Shown here piece after piece: positions 52,509-62,935 of a DNA stretch of 64,000 nucleotides. The DNA is from CALJFL01 sp963669435. Lineage in GTDB: Bacteria; Pseudomonadota; Gammaproteobacteria; Pseudomonadales; Halieaceae. The translations under genes and the position numbers were made by a program. The first letter of the stretch is position 1. Each line of letters starts with the position of its first letter. Location of the stretch: contig OY770025.1 in NCBI GenBank assembly GCA_963669435.1, forward strand, positions 186,001 through 250,000, read 5' to 3'. The notes below the pieces were generated by a model. The model made no database searches and was not told where the DNA came from. It worked only from the letters and a program-made list of their open reading frames with translations.

Positions 52509-54977
52509 CTAAAGGGAGGCTCGAAACGCCACACCAAAGTACCGCTCGGCATCACGGGGCACCTGGTAACGGAAGTTATCGCCACTGTACGCGGTGACAT
52601 AACTCTCATCGGTCAGGTTCTTGCCGATCAGGGTGATGCGATAGCGATCATCATCAAAGGAGAAACCGATGCTGGCGTTCAGCAGGTCGTACTCGGGTAG
52701 TACAGCCGCGGGGTTCTCCGAACCATCGTTACCTGGCAGATCAGCCACCTGCTCATCAGTATGGGTAAACGAGCCGTTAATGATGATATCCGTTCTTTCC
52801 ATCGGGAAAACGTATTCCGCCATCAGCGAATACTTCAGGTCCGGTGAAAATGGCACGGGCAGTCCGGAGCGGGCATCACATGCGCCATCTTCGGGCGGGC
52901 AGTTGAACTCGTCGATCTCCGCGTCGATGGAGGCAAAGCCGCCGGAGAGCGTGAAGTTCTCAATCGGACGCCACATGAAGTCCACTTCCACACCTTCGGT
53001 GGTCACATCACCGGCGTTGGTCAGGCGGGTGATACAGGTGCCATCCCCACACTCCGAGTTGTTGGCCTGGAAGTCCGAAATATCCGTGCGGAACACAGCG
53101 GCATTTACGATCAGGTTTCCGCCGGTGTATTTGTAGCCGATTTCGATGGAGTCTGAGGTCTCCTCGGAAATGGGGTTGGCGTCGTCACCATTGGCCTTGA
53201 AGTTGTAGTACACGTTGAAGCCCGGGCCTTTGTAACCCTGTGCTGCGGTGGTGTACACCATCGAGTCTTCACTGAAGTTCCACTGCAGGCCAAGCTTGCC
53301 GGACACATTGGTTTCGTCGGTCTTGCCTTCGAAATCCGTGTTTTCCGTGGCCGGGCGCACACCTACACCGCGGCGACCGAACTCGTCGTTACTACGGCGG
53401 ATATGCGAGTAAGACACTTCATCGTCGGTGTAACGAATACCGAACAGCACGCGCAGGTCATCAGTGATGTTGACCTTGCCGTCGCCAAACACCGCCCAGT
53501 TTTCGAACTCGGTTTCCATGAAGGCGGTCGCGGAAACAATATCGTTGGCATTACAGGTAACGCCCAGGCTTTCGGTATACGCTTCGATATCCGACAGCGC
53601 CTCGACCAGTTCCGGCCCACTGAGATTCTCGATCGCATAGGCGGTCATGGCCTCATCCAGCTGGCCGGCGTTGTTCTGGCAGCTGGCGTCTCGGGTGAAG
53701 CTTCGCTCGGACTCAATGTTCCAGTAAAAACCACCGATCTGATAGTCAATGAACTGGCCTACCGGCGACGCAAAACGGATTTCCTGGGAGAGTTGCCGCC
53801 ACTCCTGTGGGCCCAGGTCATGCAGCTGGAAAGGCACCCCAAACACTGGCTCGGAGCTATCACCTGCAATCGAGGTAAAATCACCTTCGCGAACTTCGGT
53901 GTTATCCCAGGCGCGATAAGCGGTAATGGAGACCAACTCGTATTCATCGAAGGACTTATTGATCTGCACCGAGAATGCGGTGGTCTCGTCGAAGGTTTCC
54001 GTTGTCAGGTCGTGATCTACCTTGCGCTGGTCAAGGTCGAGATCGGCCTTACCATTGACGATGCCATTGCTGTCGGGAGCTGCGGGAGAATCTGGATTAC
54101 GGCCGCTTGGCAGTAACTCAAGGTCCGCACAACAATCATCCTTGGCCTCATAGTCTTCAAAAATAAACAGCATGGACAAGTCATCGGCGGCATCAAATTC
54201 GATCATGCCCCGAATCCCGGAACGATCGTAACCGCTGGTGGAACGATTGGTGAAGACGTTGTCGATATAGCCGTCGAACTGACGCTCAAGCACGGTCAGG
54301 CTCGCGCGAACCGAGTCACTTAACGGACCGGAGGCGGACGCTTTCAGGCTGTATTCATTGTCCTCGTAGAGCTGGGCCTCCACCGTGGCTTCGAATTCTG
54401 TGCCGGGGCGCTTGGTGGTCATATTGACCACACCCGCCGATGCGTTCTTGCCAAACAGGGTTCCCTGGGGGCCACGCAGCACCTCAATGCGCTCGAGGTC
54501 GTAGAGGTCACCAAAGGCCTGTCCCGAGCGGCCCAGCACCACGTTATCCACGACTGTCGATACACTTGGTTCCGCCGCGACACTGAATGAGATGGTGCCT
54601 ATACCGCGAATGGTCAGTGCCGAATTTCGGGTGGTGTTACCCTTGCGGAAGCTGACCGAGGGCACCATAGTCTGCAGTGCCTCGATATTGGTCGCGTAGG
54701 CGGCCTCAATCTGGTCAGCACCCAACACAGTGACCGCTACCGGTACATCGCTCAGTCGCTCCTCTCGCTTCTGGGCGGTAACCACGACCTCTTCGAGCAA
54801 GCCTTTTGACTCCTCCTGGGCATGAACCGGTGCCTGGGCAGTCAGGCCCACCGAGAAGGCTACGGCAGCGGCAAGTGTGTGCCGACTACATCGCGCGCCC
54901 TGAATACGACTTGTATGGTAATTGGCTGGGTGGTTGGTGGGGGTGATCGTGGATGTTGCTGTTTCTCGCTTAAGCAT
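52509..54977 (-). CDS. TonB-dependent receptor of the sugar/sulfonate locus
   Basis: An 822-residue receptor. ATG 54977 is preceded by GGAG 8 bases upstream; the longer frame to 55061 is not supported. After the signal peptide (TLAAAVAFSVGLTAQAPVHA) come the TonB box (GLLEEVVVTAQKREERLSDV), the plug (DLYDLERIEVLRGPQGTLFG, KNASAGVVNM) and a barrel ending AFRASL with a terminal hydrophobic pattern. An operator-like palindrome identical to one before the catabolic operon lies 170 bases upstream. It is therefore probably the outer-membrane importer for the same substrate. Confidence 0.94.
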   Translation of the reverse strand: MLKRETATSTITPTNHPANYHTSRIQGARCSRHTLAAAVAFSVGLTAQAPVHAQEESKGLLEEVVVTAQKREERLSDVPVAVTVLGADQIEAAYATNIEALQTMVPSVSFRKGNTTRNSALTIRGIGTISFSVAAEPSVSTVVDNVVLGRSGQAFGDLYDLERIEVLRGPQGTLFGKNASAGVVNMTTKRPGTEFEATVEAQLYEDNEYSLKASASGPLSDSVRASLTVLERQFDGYIDNVFTNRSTSGYDRSGIRGMIEFDAADDLSMLFIFEDYEAKDDCCADLELLPSGRNPDSPAAPDSNGIVNGKADLDLDQRKVDHDLTTETFDETTAFSVQINKSFDEYELVSITAYRAWDNTEVREGDFTSIAGDSSEPVFGVPFQLHDLGPQEWRQLSQEIRFASPVGQFIDYQIGGFYWNIESERSFTRDASCQNNAGQLDEAMTAYAIENLSGPELVEALSDIEAYTESLGVTCNANDIVSATAFMETEFENWAVFGDGKVNITDDLRVLFGIRYTDDEVSYSHIRRSNDEFGRRGVGVRPATENTDFEGKTDETNVSGKLGLQWNFSEDSMVYTTAAQGYKGPGFNVYYNFKANGDDANPISEETSDSIEIGYKYTGGNLIVNAAVFRTDISDFQANNSECGDGTCITRLTNAGDVTTEGVEVDFMWRPIENFTLSGGFASIDAEIDEFNCPPEDGACDARSGLPVPFSPDLKYSLMAEYVFPMERTDIIINGSFTHTDEQVADLPGNDGSENPAAVLPEYDLLNASIGFSFDDDRYRITLIGKNLTDESYVTAYSGDNFRYQVPRDAERYFGVAFRASL

Positions 54978-55147
54978 ACTGTCTTCTCCGGGTATTTTTC
55001 TAATTGTCCAAATGCTGACACTGCACGGTTTTTTTTGTTGAAGCTCCTTTTCAAACTGCATCCTCGCAAGATCAGATTAGCGGTGATCCTGCGGTAAGAT
55101 TCTCACGCCGAATTACAATAGCACGACGCATCGATATAATACTACAA

Positions 55148-55167
55148 ATATCTTATATAAGACATAT
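55148..55167. promoter_or_regulatory. Candidate GntR operator before the TonB receptor
   Basis: The 20-mer ATATCTTATATAAGACATAT has the perfect 12-bp palindrome TCTTATATAAGA at 55151-55162. The same 20 bases recur at 62936-62955. It lies between the symporter stop and the TonB receptor start, so it would act on the receptor promoter. Confidence 0.65.
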
Positions 55168-55216
55168 TAAATTTGCCTCCCTCTCTTATTGCATCAGTAC
55201 CCCGTCAGCCGCTAAA

Positions 55217-56947
55217 TCAGCCCAGCCTGTGCTGCACGTAGTCGCTGTACCGGGCATTCCAACGTTTAAAACTCAGGTACCAACCCGCCACATTGAGTAC
55301 AACAATACCGATCAACACGGGCCAGAATGCCGCGGTGAATCCGTCCACCAGACCCAGCGGTGAAAACAGCACATACAGGCCGGCGATGCAGGAAAACAAT
55401 GTGATCGATACAGGTAAAGCAAACACCCAGGGGGTCATGTCAACGGCGTGCTTGATTTCGTATTGCCAGGGTGTTGCCAGCGGACGCGCATAACCGATGG
55501 CGAGCATGATGCCGATCTCGGCAAAAAACAGGATTGCGTACAGGTGCAGGAAATGAATATCGACAATGTCCTTGAACACAAACTGCATCAGTGCGTAAAC
55601 GACAATATGGAAAATGATGGCGACCTTGGCACCCAGTCCCGGTACCCGCCGCGTGAACAACCCAACCATCACAATCGCCACCACCGGAATATTGTAAAAA
55701 CCGGTGAAGATCCGAATGACCTGCCACAGCCCTTCGGGCGCGTATTGCAGTAACGGCGAGACAATGAAGGAGAATATAGCGATCACAACACTGGCAATTT
55801 TCGCGACCCGGATCATTTCGTCGTCGCTCACCCCCCCTTTCTTGAGAGGCTCATACACATCCACACAAAACAGGGTGGCGGCACTATTGAGCAGTGAGTT
55901 AAACGAGCTGAACACGGCCCCCAGTAATACCGCCAGGAAGAACCCCGACATGTACACCGGCAGCACTTCCTTGATCAAGCGCGGAAACGCCAGGTCAATG
56001 GAAGCGAGCTCACCGCCGTACAGGTGAAAGGCAATAATCCCCGGCATCATCATCATGAACGGCACCAGCACCTTGAAGAAGCCCGAGAAAATCACCCCTT
56101 TCTGGCCCTCGGCCAGGTTTTTGGCGCCGAGCGTGCGCTGAATCACGTATTGGTTGGTACACCAATAGAACAGGTTCGCGAAAATCATGCCGGTAAATAT
56201 GGTGGCAAAAGGCGTGGGATCGCTGGGGCCGCCGATGGCATTCAGCTTATGCGTGTCCGTTGTTGTGACCGTCTCGACACCGCGCAAAATACTGCCGTCG
56301 CCAAGTGCGGCAAACCCCAATATAGGCACCAACATGCCGATAAACAGCAAGCCGAACCCGTTTATCGTGTCCGAAACTGCCACCGCCTTAAGGCCGCCGA
56401 ATATTGCGTACATGGCGCCGATAGAGCCTACCAGCAACACGGTGATCACCAGGGCCTCGCTATAACTGACATCCAATAGCTCAGGCACATCAAACAACTG
56501 CATCACCGCGATAGAGCCTGCGTACAAAACCGATGGAATGGTTACCAGCGCGTAGCCCACCAGGAACAGCACAACGGTAAGGCGGCGGACATCATCGTCA
56601 AAACGACTGCTTAAAAATTCCGGCAGCGTGGTGAATGCCCCCATCAGGTAACGCGGTAGGAAAATAAGTGCCATGCAGATGGTGCTGACCCCGGCAGTGA
56701 CCTCCCAGGCCATACTGCTCATATTGAAACCGTAGGCCGAGCCGTTAAGCCCGATGAGTTGCTCTGCGGACAAGTTGGTCAGCAACATAGAGCCGGCGAT
56801 GAATACACCGGTGAGCCCTCTTCCCGCCAGGAAGTAGCCCTCCTTGGTGTCTACCTCACCGCGGGTTTTCATGTAGGAAATCCAGGCAACCAACGCCATG
56901 AAAAAAACGCAGGAACCGAAGGTCAGTAACAGATCTTCCAACGCCAT
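55217..56947 (-). CDS. SSS-family sodium/solute symporter
   Basis: A 576-residue membrane protein with about 14 helices of the SGLT-like solute:sodium symporter type. Family segments are LAGRGLTGVFIAGSMLLTNL, LFYWCTNQYVIQRTLGAKNL, and AVFSSFNSLLNSAATLFCVD. Such carriers take up sugars and related polyols with sodium, which fits the GH31 enzyme encoded 52 bases upstream. It is the last gene of the operon. Confidence 0.94.
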   Translation of the reverse strand: MALEDLLLTFGSCVFFMALVAWISYMKTRGEVDTKEGYFLAGRGLTGVFIAGSMLLTNLSAEQLIGLNGSAYGFNMSSMAWEVTAGVSTICMALIFLPRYLMGAFTTLPEFLSSRFDDDVRRLTVVLFLVGYALVTIPSVLYAGSIAVMQLFDVPELLDVSYSEALVITVLLVGSIGAMYAIFGGLKAVAVSDTINGFGLLFIGMLVPILGFAALGDGSILRGVETVTTTDTHKLNAIGGPSDPTPFATIFTGMIFANLFYWCTNQYVIQRTLGAKNLAEGQKGVIFSGFFKVLVPFMMMMPGIIAFHLYGGELASIDLAFPRLIKEVLPVYMSGFFLAVLLGAVFSSFNSLLNSAATLFCVDVYEPLKKGGVSDDEMIRVAKIASVVIAIFSFIVSPLLQYAPEGLWQVIRIFTGFYNIPVVAIVMVGLFTRRVPGLGAKVAIIFHIVVYALMQFVFKDIVDIHFLHLYAILFFAEIGIMLAIGYARPLATPWQYEIKHAVDMTPWVFALPVSITLFSCIAGLYVLFSPLGLVDGFTAAFWPVLIGIVVLNVAGWYLSFKRWNARYSDYVQHRLG

Positions 56948-56999
56948 ACCCTACTCCGCTTATTATCAGTTTATTATTCGTGAAACGATCAACCGTATC

Positions 57000-59072
57000 T
57001 CAATTGCCGGGCCAGTGCTCCTGCACGGGCGAGGCCTCGTCTCCAGACCCGATGAACTGCAGATCGGGTCCCAGTGGAATCGTTGCACCCTCCCTGACAA
57101 ACACCGCCATTTCATCCAGGGCCAGTTCGAGCTGACAGGTATCACCGCCCGGGTGCAGCTCCCCGCTCGGAAAACGCAGCCAATTGCCCTTGGGCAAATA
57201 ACATTCGACGCGGCCACCGGGGCCCAGGCAGGGTGCGACCAGCATGTCATCACCCAACATAAACTGGTGTTCAAAGGCCCAGGACTGCCGCTCATTTGGG
57301 CATGCCAGAACCATCGGGCGCTGGACTGGCATGCCCGTGCTATGAGCCGTGCTCATACAACTGTAAAGATAGGGTATTAGCTGGTAGCGCAACTTGAGGG
57401 CCTGGGACGCGGCTTTATTGGCGGCCTCGCCGTAGCTCCACGGTTCCCTGAGACCGATGCCGTGAAGACGAAAGTGCGCGGAGAAAAGCGCAGCCTGCAG
57501 CCAGCGCACATACAACTCGGGATCGCGCTGATCGGCGTAGAAACCCCCGATATCGGTGGCATAAAACGGCGCGCCCGATAACCCCCAGGACAAGCCGCCC
57601 CGCAGACTCGCCGCGAGCCCTCCCCAGTCTGCCTGGGGATCGCCACCCCACTGCGCAGGGTAACGTTGTGACCCGGTCCAGGCGGAGCGACTGAACAGGA
57701 ATGGACCCGACTTGCAGTAGCGCTGGGCCGCCTCGTACACACAGCGGTTGTACAACATGGCATAGCTATTGTGCAGTTGTTGGCCGGTAGCACCGTTATG
57801 CGCGACCATGTCATCGCTGACCTGTTCGCCAAAGTCGGCCTTGATCATATCAACGCCCAGGTCAAACAGCGGCTTGTGGCTGTCGCGCCAGAACGCGTAA
57901 GCCTCCGGATGCGTGAAGTCGACAATACCGGAGTCAGGTAATGGGGTAAGCACCTCGCCGAATGGACTGCGGTCCCACGCATAGCGGTAAGCCTCACCGC
58001 TATTCACATCTTTGAGCAGCCACCCTTTGCCGGCCATCTCCTCAAACAGTGGGTTTTCCACCGAAACCAGCGGGTACTCCCACACACAGATTTTGAAATC
58101 CAGGGCCTTCAATTCATCGACGACCGCGGCGGGGTCGGGATAGCGGGACGCATCCCACTGGAAGTCAAAGCGCTTCTGGGTGTCCTGCCAGGCGCGTCCG
58201 TCCAGGGTGATCACGTCGCAGGGCATACCGCGCTCCCGAACTTCCCGGGCAGTGGCGAGCAAATCTTCTGCGTCGACGTAGTACGCCTTCGACAGGATCA
58301 CACCCAGGCTCCATAGCGGCGGTACAGGCGCCCGGCCGACCAGCTGGGTGTAATCAAAGATCATCTTCTCAGCGTCGTCGCCACTGAACAGGAACAGATC
58401 TACGGCGGCGTCTTCTACCAGCATGGCGTAGGCGCGATTTGACCAGGGTGCATAACCCACGGCGTGGGTAACCGGGGCCGGGGTGTGTACAAAAGCCCCC
58501 CAACCGCGGGGGCTCCAGCAAAAAGGTACGTTCTTGTAAGAAATCTCCGCATTAACGCCCAGGGCATCGTGGTTGTAGGAGCGTACCAGCTGGCCGCGCT
58601 TATCCAGCGACCCCCATTTTTCGCCAAGCCCGTAAACGGGTTCACCCGCATCCAGCTCAAAGCTCAGCAGCCAGCCTTGCGCTACTCGCGCAAAAGGCGG
58701 CAGCCGGAACCGCCGCACAAAGTGACTGTCAGTCGGTGAACACTGCACCCGCCTGGCGCCCTTGAACAGCTCAAAGAACATAGGGTCGTGAAACAGCTTG
58801 AGCGTGTGGTCGCCCCCCTCTACCAGCGTGTGGTCATCTTCAGGAGTGATTGTCACCGGCAGATTGGAGGGCTCGCTCTCAAGCATCTCGTAGCTACTGA
58901 AATCCGGCTCACCCAATCGCAGTCTCACACCGGTCTCATGAAAACTGAGTAGCAGCTCGCCTTCCGATGTCGGTACTGAAACCTCACCAACATTCACCAC
59001 GGCGGGTTGGCCAGTCACTGCGACTGCAGCAACATCGTTCCATGGCGGTTCCTGGGGTCCTAAAACCGTCAT
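57000..59072 (-). CDS. GH31 alpha-glycosidase
   Basis: A 690-residue family 31 glycoside hydrolase with an N-terminal beta domain and a TIM barrel. The nucleophile is Asp413 (DMIKADFGEQV) and the acid/base is Asp478 (QWGGDPQADWGG). Spacing, the KADFGE block and WEYPLVSVENPLFEEMAGKG resemble the alpha-xylosidase YicI. No signal peptide is present, so it acts in the cytoplasm after uptake. Sulfoquinovosidases belong to the same family; the corresponding sulfonate-binding block (KR-x-x-W in YihQ) reads KRFDF here, which is not a clean match. The ATG follows AGGAG with 10 bases spacing. Confidence 0.95.
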   Translation of the reverse strand: MTVLGPQEPPWNDVAAVAVTGQPAVVNVGEVSVPTSEGELLLSFHETGVRLRLGEPDFSSYEMLESEPSNLPVTITPEDDHTLVEGGDHTLKLFHDPMFFELFKGARRVQCSPTDSHFVRRFRLPPFARVAQGWLLSFELDAGEPVYGLGEKWGSLDKRGQLVRSYNHDALGVNAEISYKNVPFCWSPRGWGAFVHTPAPVTHAVGYAPWSNRAYAMLVEDAAVDLFLFSGDDAEKMIFDYTQLVGRAPVPPLWSLGVILSKAYYVDAEDLLATAREVRERGMPCDVITLDGRAWQDTQKRFDFQWDASRYPDPAAVVDELKALDFKICVWEYPLVSVENPLFEEMAGKGWLLKDVNSGEAYRYAWDRSPFGEVLTPLPDSGIVDFTHPEAYAFWRDSHKPLFDLGVDMIKADFGEQVSDDMVAHNGATGQQLHNSYAMLYNRCVYEAAQRYCKSGPFLFSRSAWTGSQRYPAQWGGDPQADWGGLAASLRGGLSWGLSGAPFYATDIGGFYADQRDPELYVRWLQAALFSAHFRLHGIGLREPWSYGEAANKAASQALKLRYQLIPYLYSCMSTAHSTGMPVQRPMVLACPNERQSWAFEHQFMLGDDMLVAPCLGPGGRVECYLPKGNWLRFPSGELHPGGDTCQLELALDEMAVFVREGATIPLGPDLQFIGSGDEASPVQEHWPGN

Positions 59073-59188
59073 CGGGAGAAACTCCTGCTGTGCTGCTGCA
59101 AATTGTGTTGCGTTTTACGCATGGTGGTTAACATATCCTTATGGAGGGTGGCGACGACCACCGGCACCCTGCCGTGTCTTCTTGTTCG

Positions 59189-60909
59189 TCAGTTATTGGT
59201 CTGTAATGCGTCCTGGGCATGAATACTGACACCCTCATCAATATAAGTGATCGCGTCGCCGATCGTCGCGAACACCGAACGTTCACACATATAGTCTCGC
59301 AGAACAGATTTTTTTCATGGCATCCCTGACCGGACCAATCGGGTTGGTCAGGAAAAACTCGATACCCTGATTTTTAAAGTTCTGTATCACCTGCTGTAGC
59401 ATGAGTATCGCGGTGCTATCCACGCTGTTTACTGCTTCTGCGTCGAACACCACGTAGCGCAGCCTATCTCCCTCGCGGCGCTTGACCCAGACGTACAACT
59501 TTTCGACAAAGTAATCCTTGTTGGCGAAATACAGCGGCGCGTCAAAGCGGAAGATCAACACGTCGTCCCGCACCGCCGCATTGGTGAAGCGCGTAATATT
59601 ACGAAACAGACGTCCACCTTGAATAGAGCCGAGCTCGGTCATATGCGGATTGGCCGTGTTGTAGATCACCATAAAGATCGAAAGCGTGACCCCCAGCAAC
59701 AAACCCAGTTGCACACCGAGGAATAAGGTCACCAGGAAGGTGGTCAACATAATGGCAAATTCCCTGCGGCTCTGGGCCAGCAGGGACTTCATGTCGGCAT
59801 ATTTGAACAGGCCAAGGACGGACATGATGATTATCACCGCCAGAATGGCGCGCGGCAGCGGAAAGCTGGAGAACAGCGGCGTGAGGAATAACACGGTGAC
59901 CAGGATAAACAGCGAAGAAAACCACCGCCGAAACCTGCGTCGCCGCACCCGCCGCCCGAAAGGCTGCACTGCGGGAAAAACTCGCCGATACGGGGAACGC
60001 CCGAAAAAATGCGCCAACGAAGTTGGCCACACCGACTGCCAGTAACTCCTGGTTAGGTCTGGCGCTGACGGTGTCAGTGGGCTTTTCCTGTGATTTGCAG
60101 ATCGACATGGTGCCCACATAACCCATGAGGGCCACGGTCAGGGCCACTGTCATCAACTCGCCCACCTCGTTGAGCGAGAGGCTCGGCAGGACCAGCGGCG
60201 GCAAGCCCTGGGGAATCGAGGAAATGACCTCCACACCCTGACCGCCCAGCGCCCAGAAACCCGAAAACGCCATACTGCCGACCAACAGCAGTAGCGCGCC
60301 AGGAAATGCCGGCGCCACGCGCTTGCAAAGCAGTAAAAACACAAAACCTTCCAGCGCGATGCCCACGGTTAGCCAGTGCCACTGCTCCATACCGGCCAGC
60401 AGGTGGTAGGACAATTGGAAAACATTGCCGGAATCGACATCAACGCCGAGCAGGCTTTCAAATTGACTGGCCATGATGATCAGGGCAGCGGCAGAGGTAT
60501 AGCCCAGAATCACCGGATAGGACATGAAATTGGCGATAAAGCCAAACTTGATCAAGCCGAAGAAACACTGGATAACGCCAACCATCAGCGTGAGGGCAAC
60601 GGCGAGTTCCAGGTAGCGATCCGAGCCGGGCTCCGCGAGCACACTCAGGCCGGTTATTATCAGGATGGAATCCAGTGCCACCGGGCCGATCGATATCTTG
60701 TTGGACGTACCCAACAGCGCGTACACGATAGGCGGAAAAATGCAGGCGTACAGGCCGTACTCGGGGGGCAACCCCGCTACCAGGGCATAGCCCATGCCCT
60801 GCGGAATCAGCATAAAGGCGATAGTAATCCCCGACACCAGATCGCGCTTTACAGTCTCTACCTGGTAATTCTGCAGCCAGATCAGGCCGGGGAGATATTT
60901 CTGCAACAT
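59189..60909 (-). CDS. SulP-family anion transporter, interrupted by two frameshifts
   Basis: The N-terminal frame (60909 to about 59920) has the SulP start YLPGLIWLQNYQVETVKRDL and LVSGITIAFMLIPQGMGYAL; the reading then shifts. An extra T in the run at 59918-59921 moves it, and removing one joins SAVV to SSLFILVTVLFLTPL. A second break is an extra A at 59318-59324; removing it continues DAMKKSVLRDYMCERSVFAT to a stop at 59189. The C-terminal part is the STAS domain (VVFDAEAVNSVDSTAILMLQ). SulP proteins carry sulfate, sulfite or bicarbonate. Both breaks are in homopolymers, so error and real decay are both possible. Confidence 0.88.
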
Positions 60910-60936
60910 GAACTGAGGCTCCGGTTTTGCCAGATC

Positions 60937-61929
60937 TCAGGGAGCCGGCGCCTCTTCTCGCCCCAACACCACCAGTACCTTGCGCTTGCGGTCACCGGAA
61001 TACGGGCGGCGACCGTGCATGACCAGGTTGTTGTTGGCCACAGCGACATCGCCGTCTTGCCAGTTCAGGTCATAGGAGAGCTGCTGGGATATGGCCACCA
61101 TGCGATCGAGATAGGTCTTATCGAGTGGCGAGTTATCGCCATAGCACAGTGCACTTTGGGGATTTTCGCGCACGCCTTGCCAACCCTGGTACGCCGCAAT
61201 CAACTGGTTGAACAGGACCTTGCGCCCATCGTCGAGGGTCTTTATTGCCGGCAACGCCGAGGTCTGGGCCTTCAAAGCGCCGCCATCGGTCCACTCCCAG
61301 CTGTAGCCGAGGTCACGTAGCTTCTTCTCAGCCTGCTCCCGACTTTCAACGCTCAGGGTTCCCCGCCAACTTCTGCCCTGACCGGATTCCGGGGAATCTT
61401 CAGCGGGCATCAGGGTAGTGTACTTGACACCTTCGGCCTCGAGCTTCTCGGTGGCTTTGGCATCGACTGCCAGCAACTGCTCATACATCAGGTCAGATCG
61501 ACACAGAACAGTAGCCCCGCCCTCCTCGGCTGCGGCTTCGCAGAACAGGGAGATATACGCTGGAAAAATCGGTGTTTGCGCCATTTCGTTGTGCAGGTAG
61601 ATCTCCACGTCCTTGGGCGCCTCGTTGGCGGTAAATACATACTTGGTGTGATTGATTCGCACCGCGTTGGACAGGGATTCCTTGTAGGTAAAGTTGGGGT
61701 AACCAAACGCAGAAAAGAATGTGTCGTAGCTCTGTGCATCGGTAACCGGAAAGCCCCTGAACAGTACAGCCCCGGTGCAGGCAAGGTCTCCGCGCAGGGT
61801 GTCGAGGTTATCCGCAATCCACTGGGTAGCCTGGCCCAGTGTTTCCACCGTGCCATCGTTGACGATAACCGTGGGAAAATCTCCAGCCGCCTTGCTCGGT
61901 GATGCCTGTGTAGTTCCGGGGGTGGACAT
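60937..61929 (-). CDS. TauD/TfdA-type Fe(II)/2-oxoglutarate dioxygenase
   Basis: A 330-residue dioxygenase. The iron ligands are His113 and Glu115 (YLHNEMAQTP), a H-x-E variant of the usual H-x-D, and distal His305 (NLVMHGRRPYSGDRKRKVLV) with the 2-oxoglutarate arginine after it. The fold and length match TauD- and SyrP-like members, which oxidise sulfonates or amino-acid-type substrates. It lies 10 bases after the aldo-keto reductase and 27 before sulP, so a desulfonating step with sulfite export is a natural reading; the substrate is not shown by sequence. Confidence 0.92.
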   Translation of the reverse strand: MSTPGTTQASPSKAAGDFPTVIVNDGTVETLGQATQWIADNLDTLRGDLACTGAVLFRGFPVTDAQSYDTFFSAFGYPNFTYKESLSNAVRINHTKYVFTANEAPKDVEIYLHNEMAQTPIFPAYISLFCEAAAEEGGATVLCRSDLMYEQLLAVDAKATEKLEAEGVKYTTLMPAEDSPESGQGRSWRGTLSVESREQAEKKLRDLGYSWEWTDGGALKAQTSALPAIKTLDDGRKVLFNQLIAAYQGWQGVRENPQSALCYGDNSPLDKTYLDRMVAISQQLSYDLNWQDGDVAVANNNLVMHGRRPYSGDRKRKVLVVLGREEAPAP

Positions 61930-61939
61930 CGGTTATCTC

Positions 61940-62899
61940 CTAATCGTAAATGGGGTGAAACTTGTTGAACGCAGCTTCGCAAAAGTCGCCCGGATCATTG
62001 AAGCGCCGATTGCTGTTAAGCGCCGAAATCGCCTGCATCTCTTCGTCGCTCAACGCAAAGTCGAAAACATCCAGGTTCTCTTTCAGTCGCTCGGTCCTGG
62101 TGGTCTTGGTAATGACATAGCAATTGCGCTGCACGCCCCAGCGCAGGACGACCTGTGCCGGTGTTTTACCCAGGCGCTGGGCGGCCGCCAGCACCACCGG
62201 CTGTTCCAGCACGGATTCCATGGCATCGGCCATGTCCAGCTCCAGATAGGACAGCGCACCCAGTGGAGAAAACGCTGTCACCTCCAATCCATAGTCATGC
62301 GCCAGACGAACAAGCCGTTCCTGAGTGAGGTAAGGATGGGACTCAATTTGCAGCTCAAACGGCTTGATACGTGCGTAGGCCATCAGGTCATGCAGCAGCG
62401 CCGAGTTATAGTTGCAAACCCCGATATGCCGCACCACACCCTGATCAACCAGCGCTTCCATCGCCTGCCAGGTCTCGTGCAAGGGTACCGGTTCCGATTT
62501 CATGACCGGGTTGTCTGCCTCTGGATCGAAAAACCACTCCGGTGGATAGCGCTTCTCGAACGGCACGAAGGGTTGGGCGATGGGGAAATGAATCAGGTAG
62601 GAATCGAGATAATCCAGTCCGAGGTCTTCCAGGGTTTTGTCCAGCGCAGGCCGAACATGCTCTCCACGGTGGTAGGTATTCCAGAGCTTGGAGGTTACCC
62701 ATAGGTCTTCCCGGCTGCACAGGCCATCGGCGATCGCCCTGGCAATGCCTTGCCCAACCTCAACCTCGTTACCGTAATCACAGGCACTGTCGAGGTGCCG
62801 ATAACCCAGCGCTATCGCCTCATACACCACATCGGCGCACTGTTCATTGGGTATCTTCCACAGGCCGAGGCCAACCATGGATTTCGTGGGCGTAGACAT
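61940..62899 (-). CDS. Aldo-keto reductase, xylose-reductase-like
   Basis: A 319-residue AKR. The catalytic tetrad is Asp37, Tyr42, Lys71 and His104 (HLDSACDYGNE, VTSKLWN, YLIHFP). The text GLGLWKIPNEQCADVVYEAI, FEKRYPPEWF and the late NSNRRFNDPGD recall D-xylose reductase and related aldose reductases. It would reduce an aldehyde or keto group of a sugar with NADPH or NADH. It is the first gene of the operon, downstream of the shared operator. Confidence 0.95.
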   Translation of the reverse strand: MSTPTKSMVGLGLWKIPNEQCADVVYEAIALGYRHLDSACDYGNEVEVGQGIARAIADGLCSREDLWVTSKLWNTYHRGEHVRPALDKTLEDLGLDYLDSYLIHFPIAQPFVPFEKRYPPEWFFDPEADNPVMKSEPVPLHETWQAMEALVDQGVVRHIGVCNYNSALLHDLMAYARIKPFELQIESHPYLTQERLVRLAHDYGLEVTAFSPLGALSYLELDMADAMESVLEQPVVLAAAQRLGKTPAQVVLRWGVQRNCYVITKTTRTERLKENLDVFDFALSDEEMQAISALNSNRRFNDPGDFCEAAFNKFHPIYD

Positions 62900-62935
62900 A
62901 ACGTACTCTTGCGGATATCAAGCAGATGAATTCAT

